Shown: positions 46,754 to 58,090 of the stretch, piece after piece | Layout: every line of letters begins with the position of its first letter | Position numbering within the stretch: position 1 is the first letter of the stretch | Assembly: GCA_030272155.1 (NCBI GenBank) | Contig: CP126205.1 | Location: forward strand, 3,894,501-3,958,500 | Direction of reading: 5' to 3' | DNA length: 64,000 nucleotides | Source of the DNA: Tetradesmus obliquus | Taxonomy: Eukaryota; Chlorophyta; Chlorophyceae; Sphaeropleales; Scenedesmaceae | Made by a program: the position numbers and the translations under genes | The notes under the pieces: generated by a model | What the model saw: the letters and a program-made list of their open reading frames with translations, nothing else | Told to the model about the DNA's origin: nothing | The model's database searches: none

Positions 46754-47629
46754 ATGCTATCTTCAAGCTACCACAGAGCACGTGCTGCTGCTGCCGCGCT
46801 GCTGGCACGCCAGCTGCTGCTCAGCCTGCTGCTGCTAACAGCATTGCTGGCTTGCAGCACAAGCACTACAACAGCGAGCCGCCCAGCTTTCGGCCGTCCC
46901 AAATCTGGCAGCGGTGCAGTTCGTGACGCAAGCAGAGGTCGGGTCCTGCGTGGTGCGCCAGCCAACTCTATCAACAACGCTGCCGGACGTCAATCCAAGC
47001 CAGGCGCCTCGTCTATAGCACTCAAGCCTGGCGCCTCGTCGATTGTGCTCAAGGCAAGCCCCGCAGAGAAGCCGCCCAAGCCAAACCCTGCAGTGGGGCC
47101 AAACACGCCAAGCCCTGCAGTCACGCCATTTGATCCATTTGAACCCACCGGGCCAACCAAGCCAGTGGTGTACCCCCCATGCTGGCCCTATACCTGGAGG
47201 TGCAGCCCTCCCGTGCCCTTGGCTGCCACAACGGGGCCCATCAGTCCAGCTGAGAGACAGCACAGGTATGCAGTCGCCGCGCTGCAAGTGGTCGTGCAAA
47301 CTGCACACGAGAATGAGAAGAGGGCTGGCAAAGAAGTGAGCCTGCAGGACTTGCGGCGCAAGTATGCTGACATGACATGCCAGAAGTGGTGCAGCTGGCG
47401 TTGCTCGGAGCGTGAGCTGCAGTCGCCGACATGCATCAACGCCGACGGCAATTTGGATTCTCAAGGTCTTCGGGGTAATAAAGTTAGGGACGAGAACGAG
47501 CTGTGGGCTTGTGACAAGTTCTGTGCTGCTTGGCCTTGCGGCAACCCACCTTGGGTGGTGGATCGGCTGAGGATGAGTCCGGGGTGGGGCTTTGGGACAA
47601 AAGACACTGATTTATCCAACTGCTACTAG
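46754..47629 (+). CDS. small secreted six-cysteine protein B (291 aa)
   Basis: It starts MLSSSYHRAR with a signal peptide core (LLARQLLLSLLLLTALLAC). A Ser/Gly/Ala region and a Pro-rich linker follow (~90-165), and then a module shared with gene C: DMTCQKWCSWRC, then PTCINADG, then ACDKFC. The C-terminus is Gly/Trp-rich and ends in NCY. A CTGCAG acceptor is three bases upstream of the ATG. The gene is intronless from the ATG. Secretion is inferred from the signal peptide and Cys content. The function is unknown and no described family was recognised. Confidence 0.75.
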   Translation: MLSSSYHRARAAAAALLARQLLLSLLLLTALLACSTSTTTASRPAFGRPKSGSGAVRDASRGRVLRGAPANSINNAAGRQSKPGASSIALKPGASSIVLKASPAEKPPKPNPAVGPNTPSPAVTPFDPFEPTGPTKPVVYPPCWPYTWRCSPPVPLAATTGPISPAERQHRYAVAALQVVVQTAHENEKRAGKEVSLQDLRRKYADMTCQKWCSWRCSERELQSPTCINADGNLDSQGLRGNKVRDENELWACDKFCAAWPCGNPPWVVDRLRMSPGWGFGTKDTDLSNCY

Positions 47630-48059
47630 TGTGCTGCTGGCTTGTGGCGTTGCTACTTTTGCATCTTTTAGGATGCTTGCGAAGCAACTGCAGAGGCAGT
47701 GGCGATGATGCGTGCCTCACATTCAAACGGTGCACCGCCTGGCAGTGCAGGCTGCATTGATCAAGAAGAAAGGAGTCGCTGCTGTGACAATGCCATGCAG
47801 GAATTGTTTGCTGAGCAGGCAGTCAGTGCAGTATTGTAGCCTTGATCCTACTCAAGTCACATGCTGGCGGTCCAGTAGACTTCAAGTCTAGCAAGTTGCT
47901 AGTGCTGGGCCACAGAATAGCCTTTTAGCGTTGCATGGATGTTGCATGCAACACAAACACGCACATGTTTGTTGTGTTGGGAGGCAATCGCTGTAAGGTA
48001 GTAATGTAATGAGCAACGGACGTGATGTCGAGCATCCATGTACATGACAACATGTTGTC

Positions 48060-48103
48060 CATGATTATGAGACGTATGCTCTACCATTGAGCTATCTTGC
48101 CCC
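48060..48103 (-). pseudogene. 5' half of a tRNA-Met(CAT)-like sequence
   Basis: Read on the minus strand, GGGGCAAGATAGCTCAATGG is followed by TAGAGCA and an anticodon loop CTCATAA. This reproduces an acceptor strand, D arm (A box) and anticodon CAT. No T arm with TTCGA and no pairing 3' acceptor TTGCCCC were found downstream, and the anticodon stem is imperfect. It is probably a tRNA fragment, an organelle-derived insert or a SINE head. Confidence 0.45.
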
Positions 48104-48607
48104 TATATTGGAAGAATAGTCTTTTTCCGTCCGCTGCTTCATGGTCACAGATAAGTGGTATACCATGATTTCCATGTCGATTTTGCTTCCTGCAGTGCGG
48201 CAGTTGCTTGTATGACTATATATGCACATGTGCTGCAAACTGCGGCAGAGCTGTCACTCGTGTAGTAGCCGAATGCCCCTCTTAGGACAACTGTAATGCA
48301 AGGCTGGACGTGCATGTTTCGTCCCGCTTCTGCAAGTGGACACTTAGCATAACTGGCAAACTGGTTGGACAACAAGGCGTGCAATGCCAGGCAGGGCACG
48401 CACAGCACACAGCAGGAATGCACTGTCAGTCCAACCACTGCGCATGCTGGCATCCGCTGCAGCACCCTGCAACTGCTTGGTAGCTGCATTGATCAAACCA
48501 GCAGCAGGCCCTAAACAATCTGCAGGCTCATCGATGATATTGTACACCGCCGGCCGCATCAATAGTTGCGACTTGCAGCCATGCAATGAGGACATGTAAA
48601 CCGTCTT

Positions 48608-48707
<100 letters not shown>

Positions 48708-49116
48708 TCTTTGCAGCCTTTTTACCCCTCCGAATCCCATTCCAGTGGCAGACGTGCTGACACAGCCGCTGCCTGTGCTGGCTGTCCACACTGTTACCTA
48801 AAAATCGCTGTGCCCATTGGGGTGATGCCCTTGGCATGTGCAGCAGTGAATCATCAGCAGCGGCCGCTGCATAGTCAGGCACTAAGCAACAAAGCAGTAG
48901 GTGTTTGCTGTACTGCTTTGGCTGCTGCTGCTGCTGCTGCTGATACACGGTGCTGCACATTCATGCACGGTGTGCTGCACGGTGTGCAGTGCACCTTCCT
49001 GAAGGCTGATCAGGCCTCATGGGCAGGACTCGAGTCAGCAAGTGCACATTAATCCTGCATACGTCAGCTACCCCCAGAATGTGTATAGCCGGCTGAAACG
49101 CCTGAAGGAACTCTAG

Positions 49117-49250
49117 CTTGGCCAGCGGGCTGATCAGCCGGTCATGACCTTCCGCGAAGGTCGTAGTGGGTAATGATCATGACCTTCCTTAAAGACAGTC
49201 CCTGACAATATGAAGGTGGGGCTTGAAGTCACAAGTATTTAACCCGCTGT
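49117..49250 (+). promoter_or_regulatory. promoter-like module, copy 2
   Basis: Homologous to 40668-40803: GCC-AGCGGGCTGA, GACCTTCCGCGAAGGTC, GACCTTCCTTAAAGACAGTC, GAAGGTGGGGCTTGAAGTCA, GTATTTAACCCG in place of the TATAAA. Confidence 0.45.
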
Positions 49251-49775
49251 AGGTATATCATTGATCGTCTACAATAACTCGCTGTGTACGGTGTGCATAT
49301 ATCATTTGAGGCTGCACTTCAAAAAGCAGGCCCGTGGACGCCGTTGATCTGCAGACAGCTGTCATAAATTGGTTCTCGTAAACAAAAAGCACGGTGAGTG
49401 AGTATAAAACGTCTCAAACAGGCGTTATATGTGCCTGCATATACAGGAGCTCTGCATTTGGGCACGTGCTTCACGTGAATGGTGCACCATTCAGCTCGCT
49501 GCACTGCAGAAGCAGGGCAGTGGGTCCGACAGGCATATAAGAGAAGACGCGCAGTCGCAGCTTGTAGCTGCGAGTATTTGCGCTGTGCTGTGCTAATGGT
49601 TCATGCCTTGACTCGCCAATCACCAGCTAGTGAACAGCTAGCTGGTGCTGGCATGCTAGCTGCAGATCAGCTTCCATCAGGTACTATGCAGCAACATGCA
49701 CGGAGGAAATTCTTGCATTTTCTACTTGACCTGCATGTTTACAACTTCTTTCGTTGTGCCGCTGCGCCGCAGGAC

Positions 49776-50432
49776 ATGCCATCCTCCAGCTACTGCAGGG
49801 CAGGCGCGTGCCAGCTACTGGTCAGTGTGGTGCTGCTGCTGGCTTGCAGCTCCGGCATAAAGGGAGCCTATGCCTGGTCTTTTTTCCGACCCCATACAGT
49901 TGATCCTCCGTACACTCCGCGCCCGTATAACCCAGAGCCGCTGCCTCCTCGCCCTGTGGAGCCTGGTCTTGATGGCCCTGGGTCTCCTGTCCGCCCTGTG
50001 CCTGGCACAGCCCCAGCCATCACTCCCGCTGAGCAACGGCAGCAGGCAACAACAGCAGCGTTAAAGAAGTTCAAAGAGGAGGTCAAACAGAAGGTGAAAG
50101 AAGAGGCGAAGGATTTTGTAATTGAGCAGGCGGTCCAGATGTTCGCAAACATGACATGTCAGATTTGGTGCCAGAGCCGCTGCGAGTCGGGCACTCAGCC
50201 TAGGCCAACCTGTATCAACACAGAGGGACAGGCGGAGTATTCGGTTAGCCGCAACGATGTGGATGAAACTTCGAGCAACCAACAGGAGTGTGACAAGGTT
50301 TGTAAGGCAGTGGATGCAGAAATGAGGGGCGCTGGCAGCACATCAGCAGCAGCTACGCCTGTGACTGCCGCTGGCAGGCTGCTGATGCTAGGCTGTGGTA
50401 TGGCAACGTTGGCATCTCTGGCTTTCATGTAA
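49776..50432 (+). CDS. small secreted six-cysteine protein C with hydrophobic C-terminus (218 aa)
   Basis: It starts MPSSSYCRAG with a signal peptide core (LLVSVVLLLACSSG). A Pro-rich linker follows (PYTPRPYNPEPLPPRP), then ITPAEQRQQA as in gene B (ISPAERQHR), a charged helix, and the shared module ANMTCQIWCQSRC, PTCINTEG, ECDKVC. It ends with a hydrophobic stretch (LLMLGCGMATLASLAFM) without a cytosolic tail, compatible with a GPI-anchor signal. The acceptor CCGCAG sits three bases before the ATG. It is a paralogue of gene B; function unknown. Confidence 0.75.
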   Translation: MPSSSYCRAGACQLLVSVVLLLACSSGIKGAYAWSFFRPHTVDPPYTPRPYNPEPLPPRPVEPGLDGPGSPVRPVPGTAPAITPAEQRQQATTAALKKFKEEVKQKVKEEAKDFVIEQAVQMFANMTCQIWCQSRCESGTQPRPTCINTEGQAEYSVSRNDVDETSSNQQECDKVCKAVDAEMRGAGSTSAAATPVTAAGRLLMLGCGMATLASLAFM

Positions 50433-50963
50433 TACGTAAGCGGCTGTTTTGACTGGTAAGGGGCTTGTGCCACTGCCTCGCAGGCACTGCCATTGCAGTG
50501 GCACATGAAGCTGTTTGTTCAGTAGGCAGGTTATGTGCATGTAGATTGTTGTCAAAGTCAGCTGCTGTACTACATGCTGACTGTATCATGTTCTTTGTTG
50601 GTGTTAGGCCATGCCTGTTGCGTGAACGGCTGAGAGTAGTTTGTTTCAAAACGTTTTAGTGATACAATGGTTGCACCGTAGACAGCCCTATTCAGTCCAG
50701 CCTCATGCAACAGCTGATCAGGTTGTGCATCGCCAGGGCGCAAGGCGTACCCAGGCACATGCTTCATACTCCGGCATAACAGTAAAAAGAATTGACAGAG
50801 CAAGGACTTGGACAGAGCGACAAATTTCTTCCAGCCCCATGCTCACTTGAGAGTTCAGAAAATGTGGCTTAACTCTCACAAGCATTTCGTTGGATTAGAT
50901 CCGGGGTCCCTCTCCTTGGCTAGCATGTGTACTGCAGTGTGATGCATGCGTGTATGGTAGGAG
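50433..50963. other. no gene recognised
   Basis: 3' flank of gene C. Only short frames. Confidence 0.4.
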
Positions 50964-50971
50964 GTGTGAAG
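50964..50971. repeat. left 8-bp target-site duplication GTGTGAAG
   Basis: Identical to 51950-51957 and directly abuts the left inverted repeat. Confidence 0.9.
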
Positions 50972-51949
50972 CAGAGAGTACCAGTACGTCCATTTTGGGC
51001 ACGTACTACGTATCGTACGTACGTAGTACGCGTACTTCTTGAGTACGTAGTGGGAGTACGTGGGCCAGTGCTGCAGCAGTGCACTAGGGCTTGCTGATCA
51101 GTCATGACCACTGTTGTAACAGCCCCACTGTAACCTGCTGCTCATAGAAGCGTGCCAACACATTGGCAGGTCTCTGCTCCTGACAATATCCTGGGTCTTG
51201 AGTACTTTACTGGCAAACAGCGCGGCAATGTCGACAATCAGCATCTCGTCTGACACCCCAGCCGCAACCGCGGCCAGTGATGCTTGGATGCAGTCTGAAA
51301 ACCCTCTCGACCATTGCGAAGTTGTTGAAAATGTGTCTTCTGGCTACAAGTACAAGTGCAAGCACTGCGGCAAGGATTGGAAGGGCTCAGCAACACGCTG
51401 CTACATTCACCTGACTGGAGACACAGAGCTGGTGTTGTTGGGTACAAACTGGTTGTAAAGCGTTTGCGGGTATTATGATTGATCGGTGCATGCGTTGGTG
51501 ACAGGAACAGGCAAACGAGGCAAGCTGCCTTGCCCGGGCACCGACAGTCTGCACCCAAGGTATCGATCTGTTTCACCGGGGCAGTAGCAAAAGTAATGCG
51601 CTTTATAGCAACACAGATACGATGTGCAGCATGACGTATCTTGTCAGCCAGTCGCGACTTTGCAACTGACAGTGCAGTGCAGGCGTGACCCCTGGCACCT
51701 GGGCCTTGTGACTGCTTAAACGTGGCCCTTAAGCGGTCTCAACGACAAAGCAGGTGTCAAACACATCGTTTAATGTAGTTTATAATGTTAAGAACAGTCT
51801 GTAAGCCTGCTACAGGCCAGCAGCACTTGCAGCAGCAGCCACAGCAGCAGCAGCGTACTGCCACTACGTACTGGCCCTGCCAAGGCCGCGTACTGCGTAC
51901 TCAGAGTACGTACTACGTCCCGGACGTACTGACGTACTGGTACTCTCTG
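50972..51949. mobile_element. hAT-superfamily DNA transposon, non-autonomous or decayed (978 bp)
   Basis: The ends are perfect 19-bp terminal inverted repeats CAGAGAGTACCAGTACGTC (50972-50990 and the reverse complement at 51931-51949). They are flanked by a perfect 8-bp duplication GTGTGAAG at 50964-50971 and 51950-51957. Eight-base duplications and CAGAG-type ends are hAT hallmarks. Both subterminal regions (to ~51070 and from ~51855) are packed with GTACGTAG/CTACGTAC motifs, like the transposase-binding repeats of Ac/Ds. The interior holds a BED zinc-finger frame but no hAT catalytic core, so the copy is probably mobilised in trans or dead. Intact duplications imply a fairly recent insertion. 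Confidence 0.9.
51198..51458 (+). pseudogene. BED-type zinc finger fragment of a hAT transposase
   Basis: 86 residues. The finger reads YKCKHCGKDWKGSATRCYIHL, i.e. C-x2-C followed by a terminal H-containing helix, preceded by a short Ser/Ala-rich leader and SENPLDHCE. The BED finger is the N-terminal DNA-binding domain typical of hAT transposases. The frame stops soon after it and no RNase-H-like domain follows, so it is a remnant or a first exon whose partners were lost. Confidence 0.75.
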
Positions 51950-51957
51950 GTGTGAAG
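51950..51957. repeat. right 8-bp target-site duplication GTGTGAAG
   Basis: Identical to 50964-50971 and directly abuts the right inverted repeat. Confidence 0.9.
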
Positions 51958-52425
51958 GCGCATGGGGTAACCCCCAACAACACCCCCCTCTTTAACTTGC
52001 GCGGGTGTGGAGTATTAACACACAACGCATAGCTCATTCATTCATCCCGGCATGCTTGTACATATTTTGATCACATGAAGTTGTAGTTCCTGTTGCACAC
52101 TGTAACCTTCAGGGCCTGCCAGGCGTGCGTGTTGCTACTGTAGTGGAGCAATGCTATCCAATTATCCAAGAGGCCAACACCATGGTTACGCATCCGGCCC
52201 CTGTGTACAGTAATCAGGTGTGTTTGCCAGAATAATGATGCAACATGTGACTTGAGCGTGCTTGGTGGCTGGCCACAGGGAGAAGCTGACCAAGGCTGCA
52301 AAGTAAACATCAGCATTGAAACAATCTGGCCCACCAACAGAAAGGCACAGCTCAAGCTATCACACAAACCCAACGTGCATTACAATTCAAATCGCCCCAC
52401 GGCAGCCACCTGCCCCAAGTCTAGG
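51958..52425. other. no gene recognised; probable 3' flank of the minus-strand gene
   Basis: A reverse-strand TGTAA (plus TTACA at 52380-52384) lies about 42 nt after the stop of the downstream-facing gene and could be its poly(A) signal. Confidence 0.4.
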
Positions 52426-54840
52426 CTACTCATCATCGTCTGCCATCGCCTCAAACGCCGCCAGCTTGGCAGCCAGGTCACCTGGCAGCGCATTCTTTTC
52501 CGCTAGCTCAGCCTCTATCAGTGCATCCACGTCATCAATCTCCTCAAGCCCCAGCTGCTCATCTTCCTGCTGATGCAACACACCTGCCGCCACATGCTGC
52601 TGCTGCTGTACAGCGCCAGTGCCGCTGTGGCCTCTGCTGCTGCCCGGATGCTGCCGCCCGCTCCTCTCCGGCCTCAATCTGCCGACTGCTACCCCAGCTG
52701 GCGCCCTTGGAGAGTCGCTGTCACCCCCGAACACATCATCCTGCGCTGCAAAGCCAGGCACCGAGGCACCACCCGCCCTGCCACACTCTCCATCCTCACT
52801 GTACGCTTCATCTGCCTCATCTCCTAGCATCAGCGTGCCTGCTGCAGCCATGCTGCCAGCACCCCAGCCGCCAGCTTTCACCCGGGAGCTCTCAGCTGCC
52901 AAACCTCCACCAAACTGGCCAGGCTTTACACGGGAGCTCTCAGCAGTCAAGCCGCCGCCACCAAACTGGTGAGCCTGCAGCCGTGAGCCCTCTGCTGCGA
53001 GCCCACCGCTGCCACCTGCACTGCCGACTCCACGCTGCAGGGATGTACTTCCAAATGAACCTTCACCCTGAATAACCCTGCCTGCAGGTGCCCTTGCTGC
53101 TGCTGCTGATGTTGTTGGCTCGTCTCGCCGCTCCTCAGCAGCAGCTGCTGCTGCTGCACTACCGCCAACCCTGCCGCTGCTGCTCTCGAACTCGTCCTCG
53201 TCCACCAGCACAAGCTCGTCAGCCTCCTTGGTCGCCCTTGTGGCCCGCTTGGAGCCGCCAGCAGCAAGGCCAGACCTCTGCATTGCTGCCCCTGCTGCTG
53301 CTGTGCTGCCAGACAGTGAGCTGTCAGGGCTGGCTGGCCCTGCTGCTGCAACGTACTGGCTCTGCAGGGCACTCCAGGGGTCAGCCGGGTCAACTGCCCT
53401 GCTGCTGCCTGCTGCTGCTGCCTGTGAGGAAGGCAGTGCAGCGTTGGAGCTGGCGCCACTGCTGCTGCGGGACAGAGATTGGCGTGTAACCTGCATGTGG
53501 GCCAACAGCACGCCACAGTGCTAGCCGGTAAGCAGCAGGAGTGCGGCACTTTTGTTGCTATCAGCATCATGCTCCCATAGCATCAAGTGGTAGGCATCGG
53601 CATCTTCAGTGGCGTGACAGACAGGGCAGAGTGCAAATAATCCATGGTGTGTGAGCTGATTACAGCTTGCTTGACTGCTACACTTTGCAGGACACTGCAC
53701 CGCTTCCTACCTGTGTATTCAAGCCATGCCGCGAGTCATCAAACTGCGGTGCAGCTGGGCCTGCATGCTGCTCCTCAGCTGCATCAGCGAGCAGGCTGCT
53801 GCTGGCGGCATGGCTGCGGCTGCTGCCACCTGCAGGCTCGCCAGTGCTGCGCCGATCAAGGGACCCTGCAGCAAAAAGACAATGTCACCAGGCGGACAAA
53901 CCCGACGATGTGTCACAGAGATTAGCGTACAGCACAGATGCTGACAGGGGCGCAGCCCTTCCTCTTCTACACTTCTGCCTGGATGGCATATCAAGCATAC
54001 TACAGGGCATGGCACATGTGTTGCACTGCACTGCTGATGTTATATGTTGCTGCAGCAGCCACCAGGTCAAATACCGCAGGCAGGATGCTGCTGACTTCAC
54101 GTAGGTTGCCGCGTAAGCACCAACTACGCCCTCACGTGCGCAACGGAACAGCTGTCAGCTTGCTCACCTCTGGCCTTGTTGCTGCCCATGCTGCCAGTCA
54201 GCCGCCGCGGCGCAGGCAGCTCGACCGCCTGTGTAGCTGCTGATAGGCTCATAGCCCCACTGCCGCCTGTGGCGCCTGTGATGCTCTGCTGCATGAGGTC
54301 TGCTGCAGCAAGCGGCGGCAGTGCACCGCCTCTGTTGCTGCTGCCTGCTGCAGCTGCCCCCAGGCCCCTGATGGGTGGCAGGGAGGAGCCTCTGCCAGTG
54401 CCATGCGGCTGAACATCTGTGCTGCCACTTGATGAGTTGCTGAACAGTGCCACAGGTGCAGGTGTGGCATGGGCTGCAGGATTGGCAGCGCTGCTGGATG
54501 CGGCGGCACTGCTGCTGCTGCTGCTTGTTTCGTTCAGCCAGTTGGGTTGGCGACATAGCAGGCCTCCGACTGTGTTGCTCCTGCTGGCAGGTTGCGCTGT
54601 TGCTGCTGCTGCTCTTGCAGGAACATTATGAAGCTCCTGTTCGTAGTCAAACTCTGGGTCTGGTTGCTGCTGCCTTGTAGGACTCTGTGTTTTCGCTGCT
54701 GTTGCTGCTGCGCCATCAAAAGCTGTAACGCCATCACGCGGGGTGGCTGTGCAGCTTTCAACAGCAAGGGCCTGTGCTGCTACAGCAGCAGCTGCTGCGG
54801 AAGGATCTGCATGCATGTCAGCCATCAGATGGTGTGTCAT
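52426..54840 (-). CDS. 630-aa Ser/Ala/Gly-rich disordered protein, unknown function (three exons)
   Basis: Exons: 54840-54168, 53865-53711, 53490-52426; all GT-AG, phases close to 631 codons. Most of the protein is low complexity. Identifiable parts are an acidic PDPEFDYEQELHNVP segment near residue 60, RRLTGSMGSNKARGSLDRRS across junction 1 and ADELVLVDEDEFESSS. Three imperfect repeats of L(A/T)AE(G/S)SR(L/V)-FGGG follow. The acidic, helix-forming C-terminus (LEEIDDVDALIEAELAEKNA, then DLAAKLAAFEAMADDDE) is the best candidate for a conserved interaction element. No signal peptide, membrane helix or known domain was recognised. Unlike most genes here its introns are short and carry no obvious exon echoes. 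Confidence 0.7.
52860..52990 (-). repeat. coding tandem repeat, three ~16-residue units
   Basis: GLAAEGSRLQAHQFGGG, GLTAESSRVKPGQFGGG and LAAESSRVKAGGWGAG are encoded in a row inside exon 3. Confidence 0.85.
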
Positions 54841-56730
54841 TGTCAGTCAGACGCACCAGGGGTTTCAAAACCCCTTCGTCAAGTCAAGCACATGGTGTCA
54901 TGTGACAGGCAGCTCTGTGTGTTTTGCAGGCCACTGGGCAGGCACCGCACCTGCTGGTCTGCTGAAGACTGCTGCGTTGTTGAGAGCCTGCGCTTGGCTT
55001 TTGGAGGGTAGCCTGCAAGAACAGATGGTGACTGGTAAGGCATTGCAGCGAACACAGCAGCAAGTGCCATGCGCCTGCTGCGAGGTGGCATAGACGCTGC
55101 AGCATGTGGAGTGGGATCTACTGGCTGTTGATGGAAGAATAAAAGTTTGGCTCACTTGTCTAGTGCTGTGGTGGGTTTGACTTCTACTGCTGCAGTTGTG
55201 GGTGTGACGCCTGCGGAGCAGAGTGATGTGCACAGCAGTAAGCAGCAGGCCTAGTTGACTTCAGCCTTACTGCGTCAAGGCCGTCTTTCAAAGCTTCAAC
55301 TCACTTTTGGATGACGTACAACCCATATTTTAAACCTTTAGAGCCACATGCGTCACGATGCAAGGATAGGCGAGACCAAGCACATCAGTAAACGGTGTCG
55401 ATAATGGCGTGGGATTTGTATGGCTGGCGGACGTCACAGCCGCGTTCGATATAATTCTTGAGGCCGAAATAAATAATTGCGATAAACTGAGGTGATAGAA
55501 GGAACATTTCAGGCTCGTGTCGACAAAAACCCTGGTTCCAGGCACATGTCCGTCACAGTGGCACCAGGCACAGCATTCCCTCTTGGCACTGCCGGGCAGC
55601 ATGCCTGACGCAGGTGAGATGTGCTGAACATTAACATCAACGATTGATCTACGTTGAACTATCTGAACAGTTTCAAGATCCTGGCTTTGCGTGATTGCAC
55701 TGGACCAGCAACCAGAACAACTGCACCACTGCAGTGCTGCTCTTGTGCATGCCATCAGCATGATGCTGGCATACTTGCAGACAACACCGTATACCAGTGA
55801 AAGGCCGTCGCAATGTTACATTTAGCATGCTGCTGACAGGCATAACTCACTATTATTCTTCAGGAACATGAGCCACCTGTGCCACAGTTGCAGCTCAGCG
55901 CAGTGATGATAGGTCACCTCAGAACGCTGCTGCTGCCAGCAAGCCCAGCGGGCGCGCAACTTCAAACCCTAATGACAGAATATATTCAAACACCATCTAA
56001 ATGTAAAGTAGTTTCCACTAGCACATTCAAGTGACAAAGTGCATCGTATTACGTTGTACTGCCTGCTGCCAGCCACAGCAACGTACAGGTTCTGTCTGGC
56101 CCCACAAGCGATGCGTATGAAGATGTAAGATTCTGGAATAGCGTAACCTCCGACCAACAATCACCTGCAAACTTCACCCCTGACAACAAAACTCTGCCAG
56201 TACTACCTTGAAACACGCTCCTCCTCAAATCTGCACCACCAAAGTGTTGGGGCGCTACGTATCACATTGAAGCATCCACTGCTAGCCGCTGTGGCATCCA
56301 CAAATGTCTGCCCCAATCAGCTGCTCTATGCACGTATATGCGAAAGTTTGACAATGCAAGACTCCAGCCTACTGAGCAAATGTGACAGCTGACAGCCAAG
56401 CGCTGTGTACAGCTGCACAACAGCACACAAGCCCCATCACTGTTTGTGAAACGTCACCTGCGCAGCCCCCAACTCAAGCAACTGCCAACTGATACAGCAT
56501 TGCCACACCACCCACCGCCACAGCAACACCACAGGTACCTGCCAATCTTGCTGTGCCAGGGGTGCCCAGCCGCCACATGCACAGCACATGACCCGCAACA
56601 AACAGCGTGATGCGCCCTATCTGCATCCGTCAACTCAACAGCAACATACGTGGCAGCCAACACACTGCCGCTGTGACGTCTCATGCCATGCTTGCTTTGT
56701 CCAAAATGGCATGACACCTGCAATGCGGCT
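54841..56730. other. no gene recognised
   Basis: Short overlapping frames only, and no repeats of note. The left end should hold the promoter of the 630-aa protein gene and the right end the 3' untranslated region of the Lys/Glu-rich protein gene. Confidence 0.45.
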
Positions 56731-58090
56731 CTACTTGCCGTGGCTGAACCAGGGGTGTGTTGACACCACCACCACCTTCTTCTCCTCCTTCTTGGGCTCT
56801 TCTTTCTTCTTAGGCTTCTCCTCTTCCTCTTCTTTCTCCTCTTTCTTAGGAGCCTCGCACACACACTTGCAGGCCTTCTCCTCCTTCTCGTCTTCCTTCT
56901 CCTCTTTCTTCTCCTCCTTCTTGGGGGCAGGTGCAGGCTTCTCCTCCTTCTTCTCCTCCACTTTGCCGTGGCCAAAGGAGAAGGACTTGGAGTAGGTGAT
57001 GCTGCCGCTCTTCAGGGAGCGGCGGGCAGGCACACCTGCAGAAGAGAACACAGCGCAGCAAGTACAGTGTTGGTTTGGCCAACTGGGAGACACTTGCACA
57101 CGGTTGTGCCGCCTGACTTGAGGAAGCGGCGGGCAGGCGCTGCGGCGCCTGCAGCACAGCAGAACAGCACACAGCGCAGTAGTTGGGGTTTGTGTGGGGA
57201 TATGGAAAGACTTGGTGACGGTGATGCTGTGTGACTTGAGGAAGCAGCGGCTGGGCACGCCTGCAGCAGAGCACGCAGTGCAGCAATTGGAGTGGTGAAT
57301 TACAGGGAAGAACTACTAGACGGTTATGCCGCGGAGAAGCGGCAGGCCAACAGTGCCTGCAGCAGAGCAGCAGATCATGCATCGAGTGCAGTGTGCAGTA
57401 GCCGCAGGTGCAATGTGCAGTGTCTGCTGCTGCCAGCTTTGCTGCGCTGCTGCTGTGCGATGAGACGCATTCAACTGCTGTCAGACAATGTGCAGGGTTG
57501 GACGCAGGTGAGATCAGGGGCAGTAGATATGCTGTGTTGGCGACTGTTATGTGGGCGACAGGCATGTGACAGCTGCTGCGCTGCCACCGCTGGCTCAATG
57601 CTGCTGCTGCTGCTCCTGCCATTCTGCTGCTGCATTAGCGTCAGGCGGCTAGCACCACAGGCACTGCAGGATGCATAGGCTTCAACAGACAAAAGCCATG
57701 CGGCTACTACATTGTGCCAAACTGTAATTGACTGTCACTGATCTGATTGGCTACAGCTGTGCATTGCGAGGTAGTCCACTGGATCAGATCTGGCAGATCT
57801 GTGTGCACTGCATGCAGACCCTCCAACTTGCAGCATTCAAGCAGAACCTCGACCAACCAAAACCCTCTGCTGCGGACGAGCTAAATGCTTATCTATTATT
57901 GCCATGGCCAGCAGAATGATCAGGTAGTACCAGGAAGCACTGCTGACAGCTGGCAGTTGGATGCTGGCCACTCACCAGCAGCAGCAAGGTCGTCGGCAGC
58001 AGCAGGTGGCGCGAGAGCCAGCAGCACCAAAGACACCAAAAGCAGCCCTGCGATGGCTGCCGCCAGCACGCTCCTCTGTTGCACGGCCAT
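56731..58090 (-). CDS. small secreted or membrane-anchored Lys/Glu-rich protein (139 aa, two exons)
   Basis: Exons: 58090-57976 and 57035-56731, GT-AG; phases close to 140 codons. MAVQQRSVLAAAIAGLLLVSL begins a signal peptide or anchor ending near APPAAADD. The exon joint gives AAAGVPARRSLKSGSITYSK. The rest is dominated by EEKK/KKEE blocks predicted to form a charged helix, interrupted by KACKCVCEAP, and ends VVVVSTHPWFSHGK. The ATG at 58090 is preferred to an upstream GTG. Function not recognised. The intron carries three echoes of the exon 2 start. Confidence 0.65.
56995..57370 (-). repeat. four-copy acceptor-side echo of exon 2 of the Lys/Glu-rich protein
   Basis: The exon 2 start (GVPARRSLKSGSIT plus CTGCAG acceptor) at 56995-57041 is echoed upstream near 57104-57156, 57211-57266 and, weakly, 57320-57366. 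Each echo ends in CCTGCAGCA on the plus strand. Copies diverge with distance from the exon. Confidence 0.85.
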
